64,000 bases of DNA from Siphonodentalium dalli (Eukaryota > Mollusca > Scaphopoda > Gadilida > Siphonodentaliidae). The stretch spans positions 184,307,956 through 184,371,955 of the forward strand of contig CP136063.1 of NCBI GenBank assembly GCA_032622095.1. Direction: 5' to 3'. Below are positions 11,735 to 23,283 of this stretch, in pieces. The notes under the pieces were generated by a model. That model ran no database searches, was not told the DNA's origin, and saw only the letters and a list, made by a program, of their open reading frames with translations. Positions within the stretch are counted from its first letter, which is position 1. Each line of letters starts with the position of its first letter. The translations under genes were made by a program, and so were the position numbers.

Positions 11735-14700
11735 ATATCTATTTTTGCGAAAGCCTGTCTGTCCGCTATAGAAATTTACTCGTGCACATCTAAACGGCTC
11801 CAAAATGTGGTAACATTTACGAAGAAAGTAATGGTGCAGGTTAAATATTTCTAAAGTGACTCTGTCGGAGTCAGGAATGGAAAAGGGGAGGGGCACCGAA
11901 GTCGATTCAAATTATTTGTTGGGGCCCCACCATAATTAATTTAAAAAGAAAAACTTGTCGATTTCCACTAAAAGTATAAAGCATCTCCATATAACGTTGC
12001 AGTTTAAATTTGTTGAAGTGGTTTAGTTCGGGTCATGAAGTGGAGACGGAGGATCGGGGGGGGGAAAATATTGTTAAAACAATTTCGTTTATCGCCGATT
12101 TTCCTACACATGCCGGTATATACGGGTTTTTCTTTAGCACTGATCAATCTATATATATATTTGCGAATGTATGTCTGTCTGTCTCTCTCTCTCTGTCTGT
12201 CTGTGTTCCATAGAAATTCACAGGGGACCATCTATATGGCACCAAATGGGTCTACTAGGGGTATTTTTTTATGAGAAAGATAATGGTGCGGGTTAGGGTT
12301 TTCTAAAGTGACGCCGTTGTTGTCAGGGGCAGAAAAGGGGGAGGGGCAGAATTTGTTTTTGTCGCCGATTGCCCTTAAACTTATATATAATCATCCCCAT
12401 GATATAAGGAATATGATGGTATGGTTTAAATACGTCAAAATTGGCGCCGTTCGAGTCAGGGATGCATGGAAGGGGAGAGGGGCACCAAAATTGATAAACT
12501 AAGTTTAGCGCCGAGGGACCATCTAGATGGCACCAAACGGGTCTACCAGGGGTAACTTTTTGCGAGAAAGACAATGGTGCGGCTTAGATTTTTCTAATGT
12601 GACGCCGTTGTCAGGGGCAGAACAGGGGAGGGGCAGAACAAATGTTTTCCGCCGATTGCCACGCAACTGTTATATAATCATTGCCACGATATGAGGAATC
12701 TAATGGTGTTGTTTAAATAATTATGTCAAACGTGGCGCCATTCGCGTCAGGGATGCACGGAAGGGGAGAGGGGCACCAAAATTGATAAAACTAATTTTAA
12801 CGCCGATTTCCACCAAATTGATATATATTCTTCTCCATGATAAAAGGAATCTAATTGTGCGATTTAAAGACTCCAAATTGCTGTCGTTTGGATGAAAGAT
12901 TGTGGAAGGGGCACTCAATTTGAATGGGTTTAGTCGCCGATTTCCACCACATTTATCCCTATCATCCCCATGGTATGAGGAGTCTAATGGAGTGGCTTAA
13001 ATCTGTCAAAAGTGGCGTCATTCGAGTCAGAGAAAGGCAGAGGGGCACCAAAATTGATACACAATAAGTTTAGCGCCAATTTCCACAAAAGTGATACGCA
13101 TTCTTATCCATAATACGGGGAGTCTGATCGTATGATTTCAAGACGCCATATTGGTGCTGTTTGGGTGAGAGATGGGGTTAGTGAGCACTAAATTTGATCA
13201 ACATTGGTTTAGTCGCCGATTAGTACCAAACTTATCAATAATCATCTCCATGATATCGGGAGCCTAAGTGTGTGGCTTAAGGATGTCACAAGTGGGGGCC
13301 ATTCGAGTCAGGATGCATGGAGGGTGAGAGGAACACAAAAAAAAAGGACAATATGTTTAGCGCCGATTTCCACCTGACTGATATACATGTATATTCTCCG
13401 TGAGGCGAGGAATCTAAACGTTTGGTACGCTAAATTGGTGCCGTTTTTGTTGAGGGATATGGGGGCCCTAAATTGTATACGAATTTGTATACTCACAATT
13501 TTATACAAAAACTTATACAAAATCATCCACACGGTATGATGAGTCTAACGGGGTGGCTTAAAGCTGTCAAAATTGGCGTCATTCGAGTCAGGGTGCACTG
13601 AAAGGGAGAGGGGCACGAACATTGATAAAAATAATTTTAGCGCCGATGTCCACCAAATTGATAAACATTCTTCTCCATGATACAAGGAATCTAACTGTGT
13701 TATTTAAAGACGCCAAATTGGTGTCGTTTGGATGTGAGGTGGGGGTGGCAGGCACTAACATTGATAAGAATTAGTTTAGTCACCGATTGCTACCAAAATT
13801 ATAACAAATCCTTCACATAGTATGAGGAGTCTAATGGTGTGGCTTAAAACTGTTAAAAGTGGCGTCATTCGAGTCAGGGTGCACTGAAAAGGAGAGGGTC
13901 ACCAGAATTGATACACAATAATTTTAGCGCCAATTTCCACCAAATTGACACATTCTTATCCATGATATGAGGAATCAAATCATGTGATTTAAAGACGCTA
14001 TAATGGTGCTGTTTGTGTCAGATATGGTGTGGGGTGGGCACTAAATTTGATAAAAAAAATTGTTTAGTCGCCGATCAGCACTAAACTAAATAAATAATCA
14101 TCTCCACGATATCATGCAGGAGTCTAATTGTGTGGTTTAAAGATGTCAAAAGTGGTGCCATTCGAGACAGGGGTCCACAGAGGGTGAGAGAGACACACCA
14201 ATTGATAAACATTATGTTTAGCGCCGATTTCCACCAAACTGATACATATTCTTCTCCACGATTCAAGCCTGAGGAATCTAATCGTGGTTTAAATACGCCA
14301 AATTGGTGCCGTTTGGGTGAGAGATGTGGGGGCCCTAAATTTGATACGAATTTGTATACTCGCCAATGTTCAACAATTTTATATATATTCATCTCCATAA
14401 TGAGTCTAAGTTTGGGGTTTAATGATGTCAAATGTGGTGCCGCTTGAGACCGAAATAGGGACGGCGGATCACCAAAACTGATAGAAATATGTTTGGTGCC
14501 AATTAGCATCAAATTCATACACGTTCTTCTCAAATGATACGAGGAATCAAATCGTGCGTGTTAAAAACGTCACATTAAATGTTGGTGCCTAGATATATAT
14601 GCAAATATATGTCTGTCTGTATACATGTGTTCTATATATAACTTCACGGGATACAATCGAAATGGCACCAAGGCATTCTAAAAGTGGTAACTTTTTACGA

Positions 14701-14735
14701 GGAAGATAATGGTACATGTTAAAATATTAAAATAG
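11735..14735. repeat. Degenerate satellite array, unit about 142 bp with flanking modules
   Basis: A core unit containing GCGCCGATTTCCACCAAA, then an ATC/TTCTCCATGATA-like word, GGAATCTAAT, a TTTAAA-GACGCCA stretch and a GGGGCACCAAA-like stretch recurs from about 12094 to 14500. Starts of the CGCCGAT word at 12651, 12802, 12935, 13073, 13214, 13362, 13642, 13783, 13928, 14069, 14221, 14362 and 14500 give spacings of 133-152 (280 where one is degenerate). Alternate units differ (GTGTGGCTTAA versus GTGATTTAAAGACGCC), so a dimeric higher-order unit near 283 is likely. A second module (GAGAAAGATAATGGTGCGGG, CACCATCTATATGGCACCAAA) recurs near 11820, 12230, 12520 and 14650. (TCTG)n and (TC)n runs lie at 12172-12206. 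Copies are diverged, so the array is old. Confidence 0.9.
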
Positions 14736-16108
14736 CTCATGTTAATATTATAACACAATTGAGTCTGCCCATTCAATATAGTTTCCACACAAAAATTACA
14801 AGAGATATGGAAACGTATATAGAAGGCCCGTTCAACGATATTGATCACAGTGTGCCGTCACATATAATTTCTTCTGAGATAAAAGAAAACGGAGTCAGTG
14901 GAACATAACTTTTCAGGATCCTCCAATACTGACATCTGACAAGGTTATATCTGTCCGATATACAGAGGATATCTTTCATGTTTTAGAACAGACTCATCGC
15001 CTAACATAAACAACTCAAAATCTCGCTCTGAGTCGGGCACATGTAGCTGATATAATTCATAGCAACATTTCTTTAAAACTGAGGATAATTAGCCAGTATA
15101 TAGCACCATGAACAGAGGAGCACCTGGATATTTCTTTAAAACATCTGTATCTTCATGGAGATATGATGATAACCAGGTGTCCTCAAAATCTTAGTCGAAC
15201 CCACTAGATTGATTGATACATCTCTATGTAAAACCCAATTGTCGTCTTTTATTTTTGCGAACTAATGTGTTTATGATGTTCATGTTATAACGTCTGAAGT
15301 ATACGCAGTTGTGTAAATAAATAAATAGTTCTGTATTGGTGGAATGGATTAATCGCGATAAACAAAATGACAATCTCTCCGATCCGACAAGGTGAGCTGA
15401 CCGTTATACTTATGATTATATATATTCTAATACCATTACATGTATATATCACTTATGTATGCACAATGGTGAATGAATAAAGACTTACTTATATTCCGTG
15501 TGTAAGAGTCATGTTTTGTGATGCTATTTGGATATAAAATTTATGAGAATATGGGTAACGCTTTGAACAAGATTATCCTCTATTCCCACCATATATCCAC
15601 AATATGCAGAGGGTTTCACATCACTTTAACCTTGGCAACGCCGGGTAACCCTGCTAGAATAATATATATAACTATTCACCCTATAACTCTTATGTACGCA
15701 TGTTAACCTATGGGAAACAAATTCGGCTACTTTCTAATCCGGGAAAGATCGAGCAACAATGCTATAGTACAAATATAATCCATGGCTTGTGCTACTTGTT
15801 GAACGGTATGACGGGTCTTAACACTTTATGGATTCTCCCATTCTCCCATATAAAAGTATTCATTTCGAGGGGGTGTTTAGGAAAAATAAGCAGACGACAG
15901 ACAAGCGAAAATAAAATTGCTTGCAAAATTTATGCCAAGTCGTTCGCAACCGGCAACACAACTATTTTCACTATCGAAACGTAATTTCATTCACCTCGGC
16001 CATTTGAGTGTGACATAGCAGTTTTCATACACGCACATTCACGTTACCCTGACTGAAGTTTTTATAAGAAATAGCTAAATTACCTTATCTTCTTCGTTTA
16101 TTATATTG
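14736..16108. other. No recognised feature
   Basis: AT-rich sequence. The small frames at 15518-15984 overlap one another and have no recognisable similarity. Confidence 0.35.
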
Positions 16109-17321
16109 GGTGTGACTAAACACCACCCGGACCAGCCCAGACCAGACAGGGCCGCCCCTGTGATGTATAGGGGGGATTTTAGTGGCACTATATGTGCAGG
16201 GGTGTCACGGAAACCCACTCACACACGGACAGGGGTCGCGATCACACAGAAATGTCGCTATTAACCCTCAAAATACCGGCATCGGCGAATATGTTCGCCG
16301 CGAATGAAGCTAACAGCCCGGACCGCCCCTGTTGCGTCTAGGGTGATTTTAGTGGCCATATCTGTGTGTGGGTGCCACAAGGGCGGTCCGGGCTGATCCG
16401 GGGTTTTAGCTTCGTTGGTGGTAAACTTATTCGGCGACGGCGGCATTTTGGGGGTTAATTGCCCGGCTTTCGTTGGCGATTCGCCCTTTTTTCTCGTGGT
16501 GTAGTTGAGGGTAGTTCCGCAACATATATGTAAGGAGTTATTAGAAGTACGAGGGCGATACGGGGGTCCGGGCTTTGAGTATTTGTTATTGGGGGCCCAA
16601 TTTTATAATTCTGGCTGAATCTCACAAGTTTAGGGGTTAATATCGGTACTTCTGTTTGGTCGTGACCACCCCCCGGGCGTATCTCACGTGGGTTTCGTTG
16701 ACACCCGCACACAAGTAGGGCCACAAAAATCACCACTAGACGCGCAGGGGCGGTCCGGGCTGGTCCGGGATTTTAGCTTCGTTTGCGGTAAACTTATTCG
16801 GCGACGGCGGCATTTTGGGCGGTTAATTGCCCGGCTTTCGTTGGCGATTCGCCCTTGTTTCTTAGTGAGTGTAGTCGAGGGTAGTTCCGCAACATATATG
16901 TCAGGAGTTCTTAGCCGTACGAGGGCGACACGGGGGTCCGGGCTGTGAAATTCTTTTATTGGGGGCACACATTTATAATTCTGGCTGAATCTAGCAAGCT
17001 TAGGGATTAATATCGGTAATTCTGTTTGGTCGTGACCACCCTCCGTGTGTATTTGGGTTTCGCACCCACACATATATATCGCCACTAAAATCACCCCTAT
17101 AGAGGCAACAGAGGCAGTCCGCGCTGTTGGCTTCACTCGCGGCGAAATTATTCGCCGATACCGGCATTTTGAGGGTTAATAGCGACACTTCTGTGTGATC
17201 ACGACCCCTGTCCGTGCGTGAGTGGGTTTCCATTACACCCCTGCACATATATTGCCACTAAATTCAACCTTATACACCACAGGGGCGGTCCGGGTTGGTC
17301 CGGGCGGTGTTTAGTCACACC
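16109..17321. mobile_element. DNA transposon derivative with about 265-bp terminal inverted repeats
   Basis: The ends are GGTGTGACTAAACACC and its complement. Similarity continues inward for about 265 bases on each side (16109-16375 against 17055-17321) at roughly 85-90 percent by eye. The interior holds a direct duplication with period about 366 (16382-16690 and 16748-17045) sharing CGGCGACGGCGGCATTTTGG. It is GC-richer than its surroundings and has no transposase-like frame, so it is non-autonomous. No clear target duplication is visible; the superfamily is unassigned. Confidence 0.85.
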
Positions 17322-17825
17322 GTCGTTTTATTAACGCCACCGGTGTATACTGTTCTACAAATTTTAGAAATCTGTGGTCCTATGGGGATTTTATAAATAG
17401 ATAATTGTTTTTTCCGGTTATTTTGGGACGCGTTAAAGTTGTACTGCGACCCCGAGTCGGTAAAAGCTGTAGTTTGAATGTCCAAGTTCGTGAAAGTTCT
17501 ATTGACTATGCCGATGATTTGAGAAGCTTTATTGTTTTAGGATATTGTAGAAAGGCTAATCTGGCCGTGTCAAATTGAGCTATAGCGATGGGATATATCG
17601 CAGGACAACACATTTCGGGTTTTCGTGGGGTGTGTATTCGCTGGATTTCTTATAGTTGCAGTATATATGTAACTATTATGACCGCGTTAATTGCGTTCGA
17701 TGTTTAGGTATGAACAATGGCTGGGCCATGCACACTTGAAGATTTTATGGCGGGAACACAATTTTTGGATCCGCATTTAGAAGCTTTCTGGTTTGGTGAA
17801 TGAAAAACCTGCAGTAATAAGCCGT
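17322..17825. other. No recognised feature
   Basis: Non-coding AT-rich sequence without a repeat partner in this window. Confidence 0.35.
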
Positions 17826-17985
17826 AGTGTTTTGTAATAATTTGAAGGATTAGTTCGTTTTAACGGAATTCTGAGGCGGTGCATTCATATAACCAATATA
17901 TTTTATATTATAATTTATATTTATGGATAATAATATGATCTTGGGGGGCGTTACCATTTCTGACTATGGTTTTCTTGTTAGGATA
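17826..17985. repeat. Dispersed repeat, copy 2
   Basis: Same-orientation partner of 71-215, sharing TAATAATTTGAAGGATTA and GGCGTTACCATTTCTGACTA. Confidence 0.6.
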
Positions 17986-18073
17986 TCAAACGCTGTTTGA
18001 GGCGATTCACATGACAGCATTATCTGAAATCCCAGGCATATTTCATGTGGACAAAACATCGTAAATAAAATTA

Positions 18074-18161
18074 TCCAATTATTAATGAACAGACATTCAC
18101 ATGGATCTCAATCAGTCTCAATAGCATTTTCTTAGTAAAACATGACTGTCTTTTACTTGTG
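18074..18161 (-). repeat. Dispersed repeat, inverted copy of 7261-7347
   Basis: The reverse complement of 7261-7347 with few changes. It stops just before the open segment at 18166. Confidence 0.7.
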
Positions 18162-18165
18162 TTAG

Positions 18166-18381
18166 TTTCGCAAGCAAATTCTTGAGTGCAAGCTGACACC
18201 CTTTGTATTGATGCAATACGACGAAGACGTTCAATATGTGGAGGGAGATATTTCTAATGAAATATTAGTTCAATTTTGTCATAGAACTAGAGATTTGTTT
18301 AACAATAGGTATGTCGAACAGCAAATTAAATTCACGGAAATACTCTTGTGTTGCAGTGGTTTTGCTACATTGGAGCTATAG
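18166..18381 (+). CDS. Possible orphan exon or gene fragment, unknown protein
   Basis: A frame open for 71 codons without ATG begins right after TTTTACTTGTGTTAG, a plausible splice acceptor, and ends at TAG 18379-18381. It would encode a mixed sequence with L-T-P-F-V-L-M-Q-Y, an acidic stretch (D-E-D-V-Q-Y-V-E-G-D), then V-Q-F-C-H-R-T and E-I-L-L-C-C-S-G-F-A. The composition looks protein-like rather than random. An internal donor-like AG|GTATGT stands at about 18309. I do not recognise the family. It could be a fragment of a transposon protein, since the preceding 90 bases are a dispersed repeat. Confidence 0.25.
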   Translation, partial: FRKQILECKLTPFVLMQYDEDVQYVEGDISNEILVQFCHRTRDLFNNRYVEQQIKFTEILLCCSGFATLEL

Positions 18382-18989
18382 TTCCAGCAATCAATTAAGT
18401 CAAAACCAGATGCCCCAACGGCAAGTATCAAAGCTATCATTATAAATAGTAAATGCACATGCGTGTGTGTAGAAGAAAGATAATTATCTTGTGTTCCATG
18501 CAGCTCTGACCATTAACGGTATGCCAATCGGAAGTTATCCATCAGTACACATCGATGTACTATATTTCAGTATTATGGGGGTATTAACAACTTGGAGTAT
18601 AATGCCTACATTTGTAGTCATCGATAAGTTAATTCAGTCACACTTCAGTTTGTAAGCAAATGGCATAACTGCAACGACATGTCATATTTGTCATAGGTGT
18701 GCTTACAAAACGATGACGAATCTAGCCATATATACGGGCGAATGAATTTGTTTTGGGGGGCTTGAGACTTTTTTTCCGATTAGTTTTGCATGATATATTC
18801 ATGGTTGTAACACTGTTTTTTTTTTCGTAGAATATACCTTGCATATCCACACAAATATAACAACATATATTCAAATTAAACTTAAATATGTATAATTCAG
18901 GCAGAAATTTGAAAATACTTTAATTTGCCACAATTTCCCCCTGAAATAACATTCAATTTGTCCGAAAAGTGCCCGAATTTGACCAAAAA

Positions 18990-19137
18990 TATTTCAAATT
19001 TGACTGGAAAGGGGGGGGGGGGTCCCAAAACCATGAGTGGAAAAAAATCTTATTTTTGCACAAAGAGGGGTGGGGGTCCAAAGTGCTGCAAAAAAAAATA
19101 TTCAGCGTTGTGTATGCAAACTTTTCCTGACACCCCC
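18990..19137 (+). repeat. Homopolymer-rich repeat, inverted copy of 6620-6772
   Basis: Contains TTTGACTGGAAA, a run of 12-13 G, CCCAAAACCATGAGTGGAAA and a run of nine A, matching the complement of 6620-6772. Confidence 0.75.
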
Positions 19138-19947
19138 TGGTTTGGCCGCCAGTTTCTTGCTGCATGGTTTGTTACATCGACCCGAGATTTAACAGAAGTA
19201 TTTTGACACCGGGAATGATTTTCAATGGATATTTATAAATACAAATTTTAGCACACGATCCTGCGAGGCCGCTTTTATGCATACAATATACATGATTTAA
19301 ACATCCAGCATTATGTGGCAATGCAATATTAAAATAATAACAATCGAACAAATTAATAATATATGTCCAGGCAGTAACAACATCCTGTATATCACGGTGA
19401 TACATGTACACATACAGTGGCCTTGATAAAGGTAATTCGCAGGCATATCGGAAAAAAATTACACTATTTGTAAAATGACGCAAAGTAACACTTAAGTGAC
19501 GGAATATTAAGGACAGAGACATTAGATTAAGATAGACTCGCCACCACAAACCCATCAACAGATTAAACGCTATCAAACTGAAATAAAATGACCATTATGT
19601 CCAAGCGTTTAATGATACATGCGCCGTTAGAAACGCACGTCTGAGCACGCCTCTCTGTCAAAGCCATAACAATTTAATGAGGTTCCTCGTATAATTTAAT
19701 TGAATTAAATGTAAGCTATTCAAAAGGCTAGATTGACTTTTCTGGCCAATGGGTGGGTAACTCTATCTTAGTACATATATAAATATTGCGTTGTGGGCAG
19801 TTGAGATTTTCGGTTGAGAACATCAACCAGTACTCAAGAAAGCATTTAGAACAATTCGAATTACGGGCAGTTTCCGAACTGCCCGGCCCATAATTCGACG
19901 AGCTGCCCGCAACGTTGGTTTCAGCATGACAAAACGGCCCACATCAA
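19138..19947. other. No gene recognised; small palindrome at 19850-19915
   Basis: A short palindrome is built of CGAATTACGGGCAGTTTCCG and GCCCATAATTCG around 19857-19897. Otherwise no feature was found. Confidence 0.4.
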
Positions 19948-19948
19948 C

Positions 19949-20006
<58 letters not shown>

Positions 20007-20014
20007 AGGGTGGG
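19948..20014. repeat. (TA)n(TG)n microsatellite
   Basis: About 20 TA units (19951-19990) pass directly into about 7-8 TG/GT units. The frames that cross it are artefacts. Confidence 0.95.
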
Positions 20015-20029
20015 TTTGTTTACCTGGGG

Positions 20030-20125
20030 TTGGGAGGACATACACATGTTTGCACACCAACGTTGTGCGTACAATTTGGTTTATGAGGACATTCCAATGT
20101 CCTCACAATGATGTCATTGCAATGG
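20030..20125 (+). repeat. GTCCTCACAATG-type dispersed repeat
   Basis: TTGGGAGGACATACACATGT, GAGGACATT and ATGTCCTCACAATG words recur, often inverted, at 24840-24915, 25670-25742, 32850-32905 and 33538-33592. Similar GTCC...ACAATG words lie at 39955-39990 and 50288-50320. It is probably a short-inverted-repeat element family of unknown class. Confidence 0.6.
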
Positions 20126-20220
20126 TATCAAAACTAGATTCTGATTGTGTATTTCAATTTTAGGAACGGTCCCCATAACTCGGTTTGTATTCTGAACCCA
20201 CACACACATACACAAAACTA

Positions 20221-20460
20221 TTCCATTGGCGAATCGCGGGTCGCTTCGCACAAACAAACTATATTACACGAGTGTATAGATAGCCAATGAAAACGCTCGA
20301 CTCTTCGGAGTACTAACATTTTTAACCAATCAAAGCGGTCCTTCCTGTGACGATGTGTGAGTCGTCCAATCAAAGGTATGTTGTTTCCGCTTCATTTCTA
20401 GTGCATTTAGCAGCCATTTAAAAAAAAAAGATCAGAAGTATTTTCTATCAAAGTAAGTAT
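20221..20460 (+). promoter_or_regulatory. Possible promoter: CCAAT-box cluster followed by a splice donor
   Basis: CCAAT occurs at 20284-20288, 20326-20330 (AACCAATCAAAG) and 20366-20370 (GTCCAATCAAAG), and as ATTGG at 20225-20229, four within about 146 bases. A perfect donor AA|GTAAGT follows at 20453. Such clusters are typical of TATA-less animal promoters with an NF-Y-bound region and a non-coding first exon. No TATA box is clear. The downstream transcript is not identified; the 68-codon frame at 20518-20721 is one candidate. Confidence 0.3.
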
Positions 20461-20517
20461 AGTTAGTATAATTATTTAAAGAAATAAAGTTAAATATATA
20501 TATTCTCTCTAATCTAA

Positions 20518-20724
20518 ATGAGTTTATCTAACCGATCATGTACTACTATTAGGGGCGAGCAGGGTATAAGTTTCGGGAAAACGCGATTGACCATATCAAT
20601 TATCATGCATATGATTTTCATTTTTCGTGACTTGGAAATGTCTGTCGCAGCACCGTGTACAGCACATGTGATTGAACCAGAGAATACTTTTCAAACATTT
20701 ATTAATTTAGTCAGCGAAGAGTGA
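20518..20724 (+). CDS. Small hypothetical frame downstream of the CCAAT cluster
   Basis: 68 codons from ATG to TGA. The predicted peptide has no recognised domain; its middle is hydrophobic (I-S-I-I-M-H-M-I-F-I-F) and its C-terminus acidic. Only its position about 65 bases downstream of a donor-like site and the CCAAT cluster makes it worth listing. It may be chance. Confidence 0.12.
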   Translation: MSLSNRSCTTIRGEQGISFGKTRLTISIIMHMIFIFRDLEMSVAAPCTAHVIEPENTFQTFINLVSEE

Positions 20725-21347
20725 CTACAGAATCAAACAAACAAACATTGTCTGACTAAATTTCAGATTTTTTTTTTATTTAATTTTTAATATTATGCGA
20801 ATCTGGATTGGTTTTTAGTAAATTTTACAAAAAATAATTATACTATTGGTTTTTACAAAAAATAATTTGCGAGGGACTACCATCACTACGGGCGCGTTTG
20901 TCACTCAATTTTGGTCCCCGTTCTCCGAGACCAGTTTATTACTATTTTACCTACAGTGCGAATTTTGTCATTCTCTGTTTTGCGATTGTGTGTGAAAGAC
21001 GCCGAGATTTTAAACAAAAAACAGATCGCTGATTATTGACATACACGTACCTGTAACTTGTAAGCTAATCCAAATGTGCCCAAATTAGGTAATCGTCGAG
21101 TAAATATACGTCCAGGGGCTGTCCGGAATCCGGGAATGACGCAACTAGACTAGAGTGATTGTTCTATTTTTAAATTTTTGTCTGTCTTGACCTCATCTGC
21201 TCATGTAATTGTGTCATGATTGTGCTTGTCAGTAATGTCACCCAACCCAGATATTTGTGGGAAAGTATGTAAGATATTTCCAGTGTATTCTTTTCAGCAA
21301 ACAGATTCATACGGTATTGTATGATATCTGTTTCCAAATTCCATTGT
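20725..21347. other. No recognised feature
   Basis: AT-rich sequence with poly-T runs. The word CCAGGGGCTGTCC at 21113 resembles the terminus of the neighbouring element but has no partner. Confidence 0.35.
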
Positions 21348-23283
21348 CCAGGGGCCTGTACTATGGAATTACAATTGCCGTGTTTCTCCACGTGGACAAA
21401 CTGTCGAATACTATGGATACGATAATTTACAAGTGTGTGCGACCCCCCGTCATTTACAAGAACAGACAAAATCCAGTACTATGGATCTTCGTTTTCAACG
21501 CGTGGAGGCGAACGCTTGTTAATGGGTAAAGGGAACTTACTCTAATATTATACATAAATGGATATAGTAATGCCTATATATATTTGAGTCATTTGGCGAG
21601 TGGTTTAGTGGATGTATAAAGTCAATGTTATGATAGGCAATGGGGAACACGAAACTACTTGCGTGCACCATAATCCCAATGGCACAAGCATCGCGAAAAT
21701 ACACAAACGATTACAACATTTTACGCTGAACACGAGTACAAAATATCGTAAGCGAAAACGCTCTTTATAAGAGATAGATGTTTTATTGACCAACATCATA
21801 GAAGACAATATATAGCTTTTCATGACTTTGTATGTATGTACGAACACAAAGGGATAGAGACGGATAGAGTGATCACAAATAAACCCCATCGACAGAAAAA
21901 CCTACACATGGTGATTATAGTGTCAGATTGAGCAAGGAAATTTTAACTGGTTGTCGTATACGTACGATTTCGATACCTGTACAAAGTAATTGAAAACAAA
22001 CTGAATTGCCGGAGATAATAGACTGATAAAAATATTTCCAAGTTAAAAGGGTGAAAATATATATTTCAAGTATATTTTCCAAAGGGTCGGTGTAACTTTT
22101 TGTTTAAGTAGAAACTTAGATTTAACAACCAAAATTATACTGAATGTAGGAAAAAATCATACTAGCAGTATAAATTATAATTTGCAGTTACATCTGGAAA
22201 ATTTAGTCATTGTAATGATTATAACCTATTCTCCAGTCTTAATTTTAAATTCAGTGCCATTTTCTACCATGGAATCGCGATAACATTCACGTAAAAGGTC
22301 TCCGCTGCCCGAGTACACCTCTTCCCTGAACCAGAAAACTATATTTGCACCCCATTCGGTTGAAATTCTGCAATGGTTACTCAAAATTTCCAACTGTTAG
22401 AAATCCCCAAACCAACTATTCCAACCGATCGAAACTTCTGAACTAATTGCCATTTACCCCATAAATCAATCATCACTAACTTTGGGACGAAGATTATTGT
22501 GATGCGCCAACACCCATTGAACGTCCCTGCGTGACATTCCCAATTGTAGAGTATTTTGATGAGAATCGCCCCCGTCACAACATAATTTATGTGCAAACCC
22601 TTATTTATCAAAGCCAATTTGTCTATGTTTATGAACCCCATCTCAAAATATATCTATCTACGCCCATGCGTAATTTGAACCCATCGTCTCAATATGACTA
22701 CGATTTTATTGACCCGGTGAAACTTCGCACGTCGAGTAAGGGTTAATGCATGAGTGCGCAATACACAAAGCGATAATCCGACATATCGACATTCGCACGC
22801 GTTTCATTGCGATGACAACCACTAATTCAGCCTCGTATACTTGTAATGTTAACACCGTGTTCTACCCGATTTGTGTTATGTCTGTACTATGGAACTCCCT
22901 AAGTTGGTAATTTATCAGCCCGTCAAGCGAGTTCTTGTTTTTCCCCAAGTTAGACAATTCGAGTACTATAGAATAACAAAAAGATGCAGCGTTGGGACAC
23001 TCCAAACACCACAAAAACCGAGCAGCTTGCTGCTGAAATGAATCCCAGTTACAGAATGGCTCTCCCAGAACATTATATAAGTCAGTTCACAACGATGTAT
23101 GGTGTGAAAAAGGGTAATCGCCTATTGTTAAATTCCAATATCCAATGCAAGGAATTTACAAGAACACAAATTGCTCGAGTACTATAGAACACAAGTCTAG
23201 ATTTACAAGACTGGGAAATTACCGACTAACGCTGTCCACGTGGAGAAACACGGCAATTGTAATTCCATAGTACAGGCCCCTGG
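21348..23283. mobile_element. TIR element with 51-bp perfect inverted ends (CCAGGGGC family)
   Basis: The first 51 bases (CCAGGGGCCTGTACTATGGA...) are repeated exactly as the reverse complement at 23233-23283. Inside, motifs of the type GAGTACTATAGAA/GAATACTATGGAT recur near both ends (21402, 21476, 22957, 23176), like subterminal transposase-binding sites. No transposase frame is visible, so it is non-autonomous. A target duplication is not obvious. The element at 59251-62437 begins with the same CCAGGGGC and has related inner words. Confidence 0.8.

Noticed and set aside
14081-14533. A 150-codon minus-strand frame
   Set aside because: It spans three satellite units and shows the unit period; a plus-strand frame overlaps it.
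16261-17248. Frames up to 150 codons within the long-TIR element
   Set aside because: They are duplicated with the internal repeats and appear on both strands in GC-richer DNA; no transposase motif is visible.
19823-20111. Frames crossing the (TA)n(TG)n tract on both strands
   Set aside because: Their cores are Tyr-Ile repeats produced by the microsatellite.
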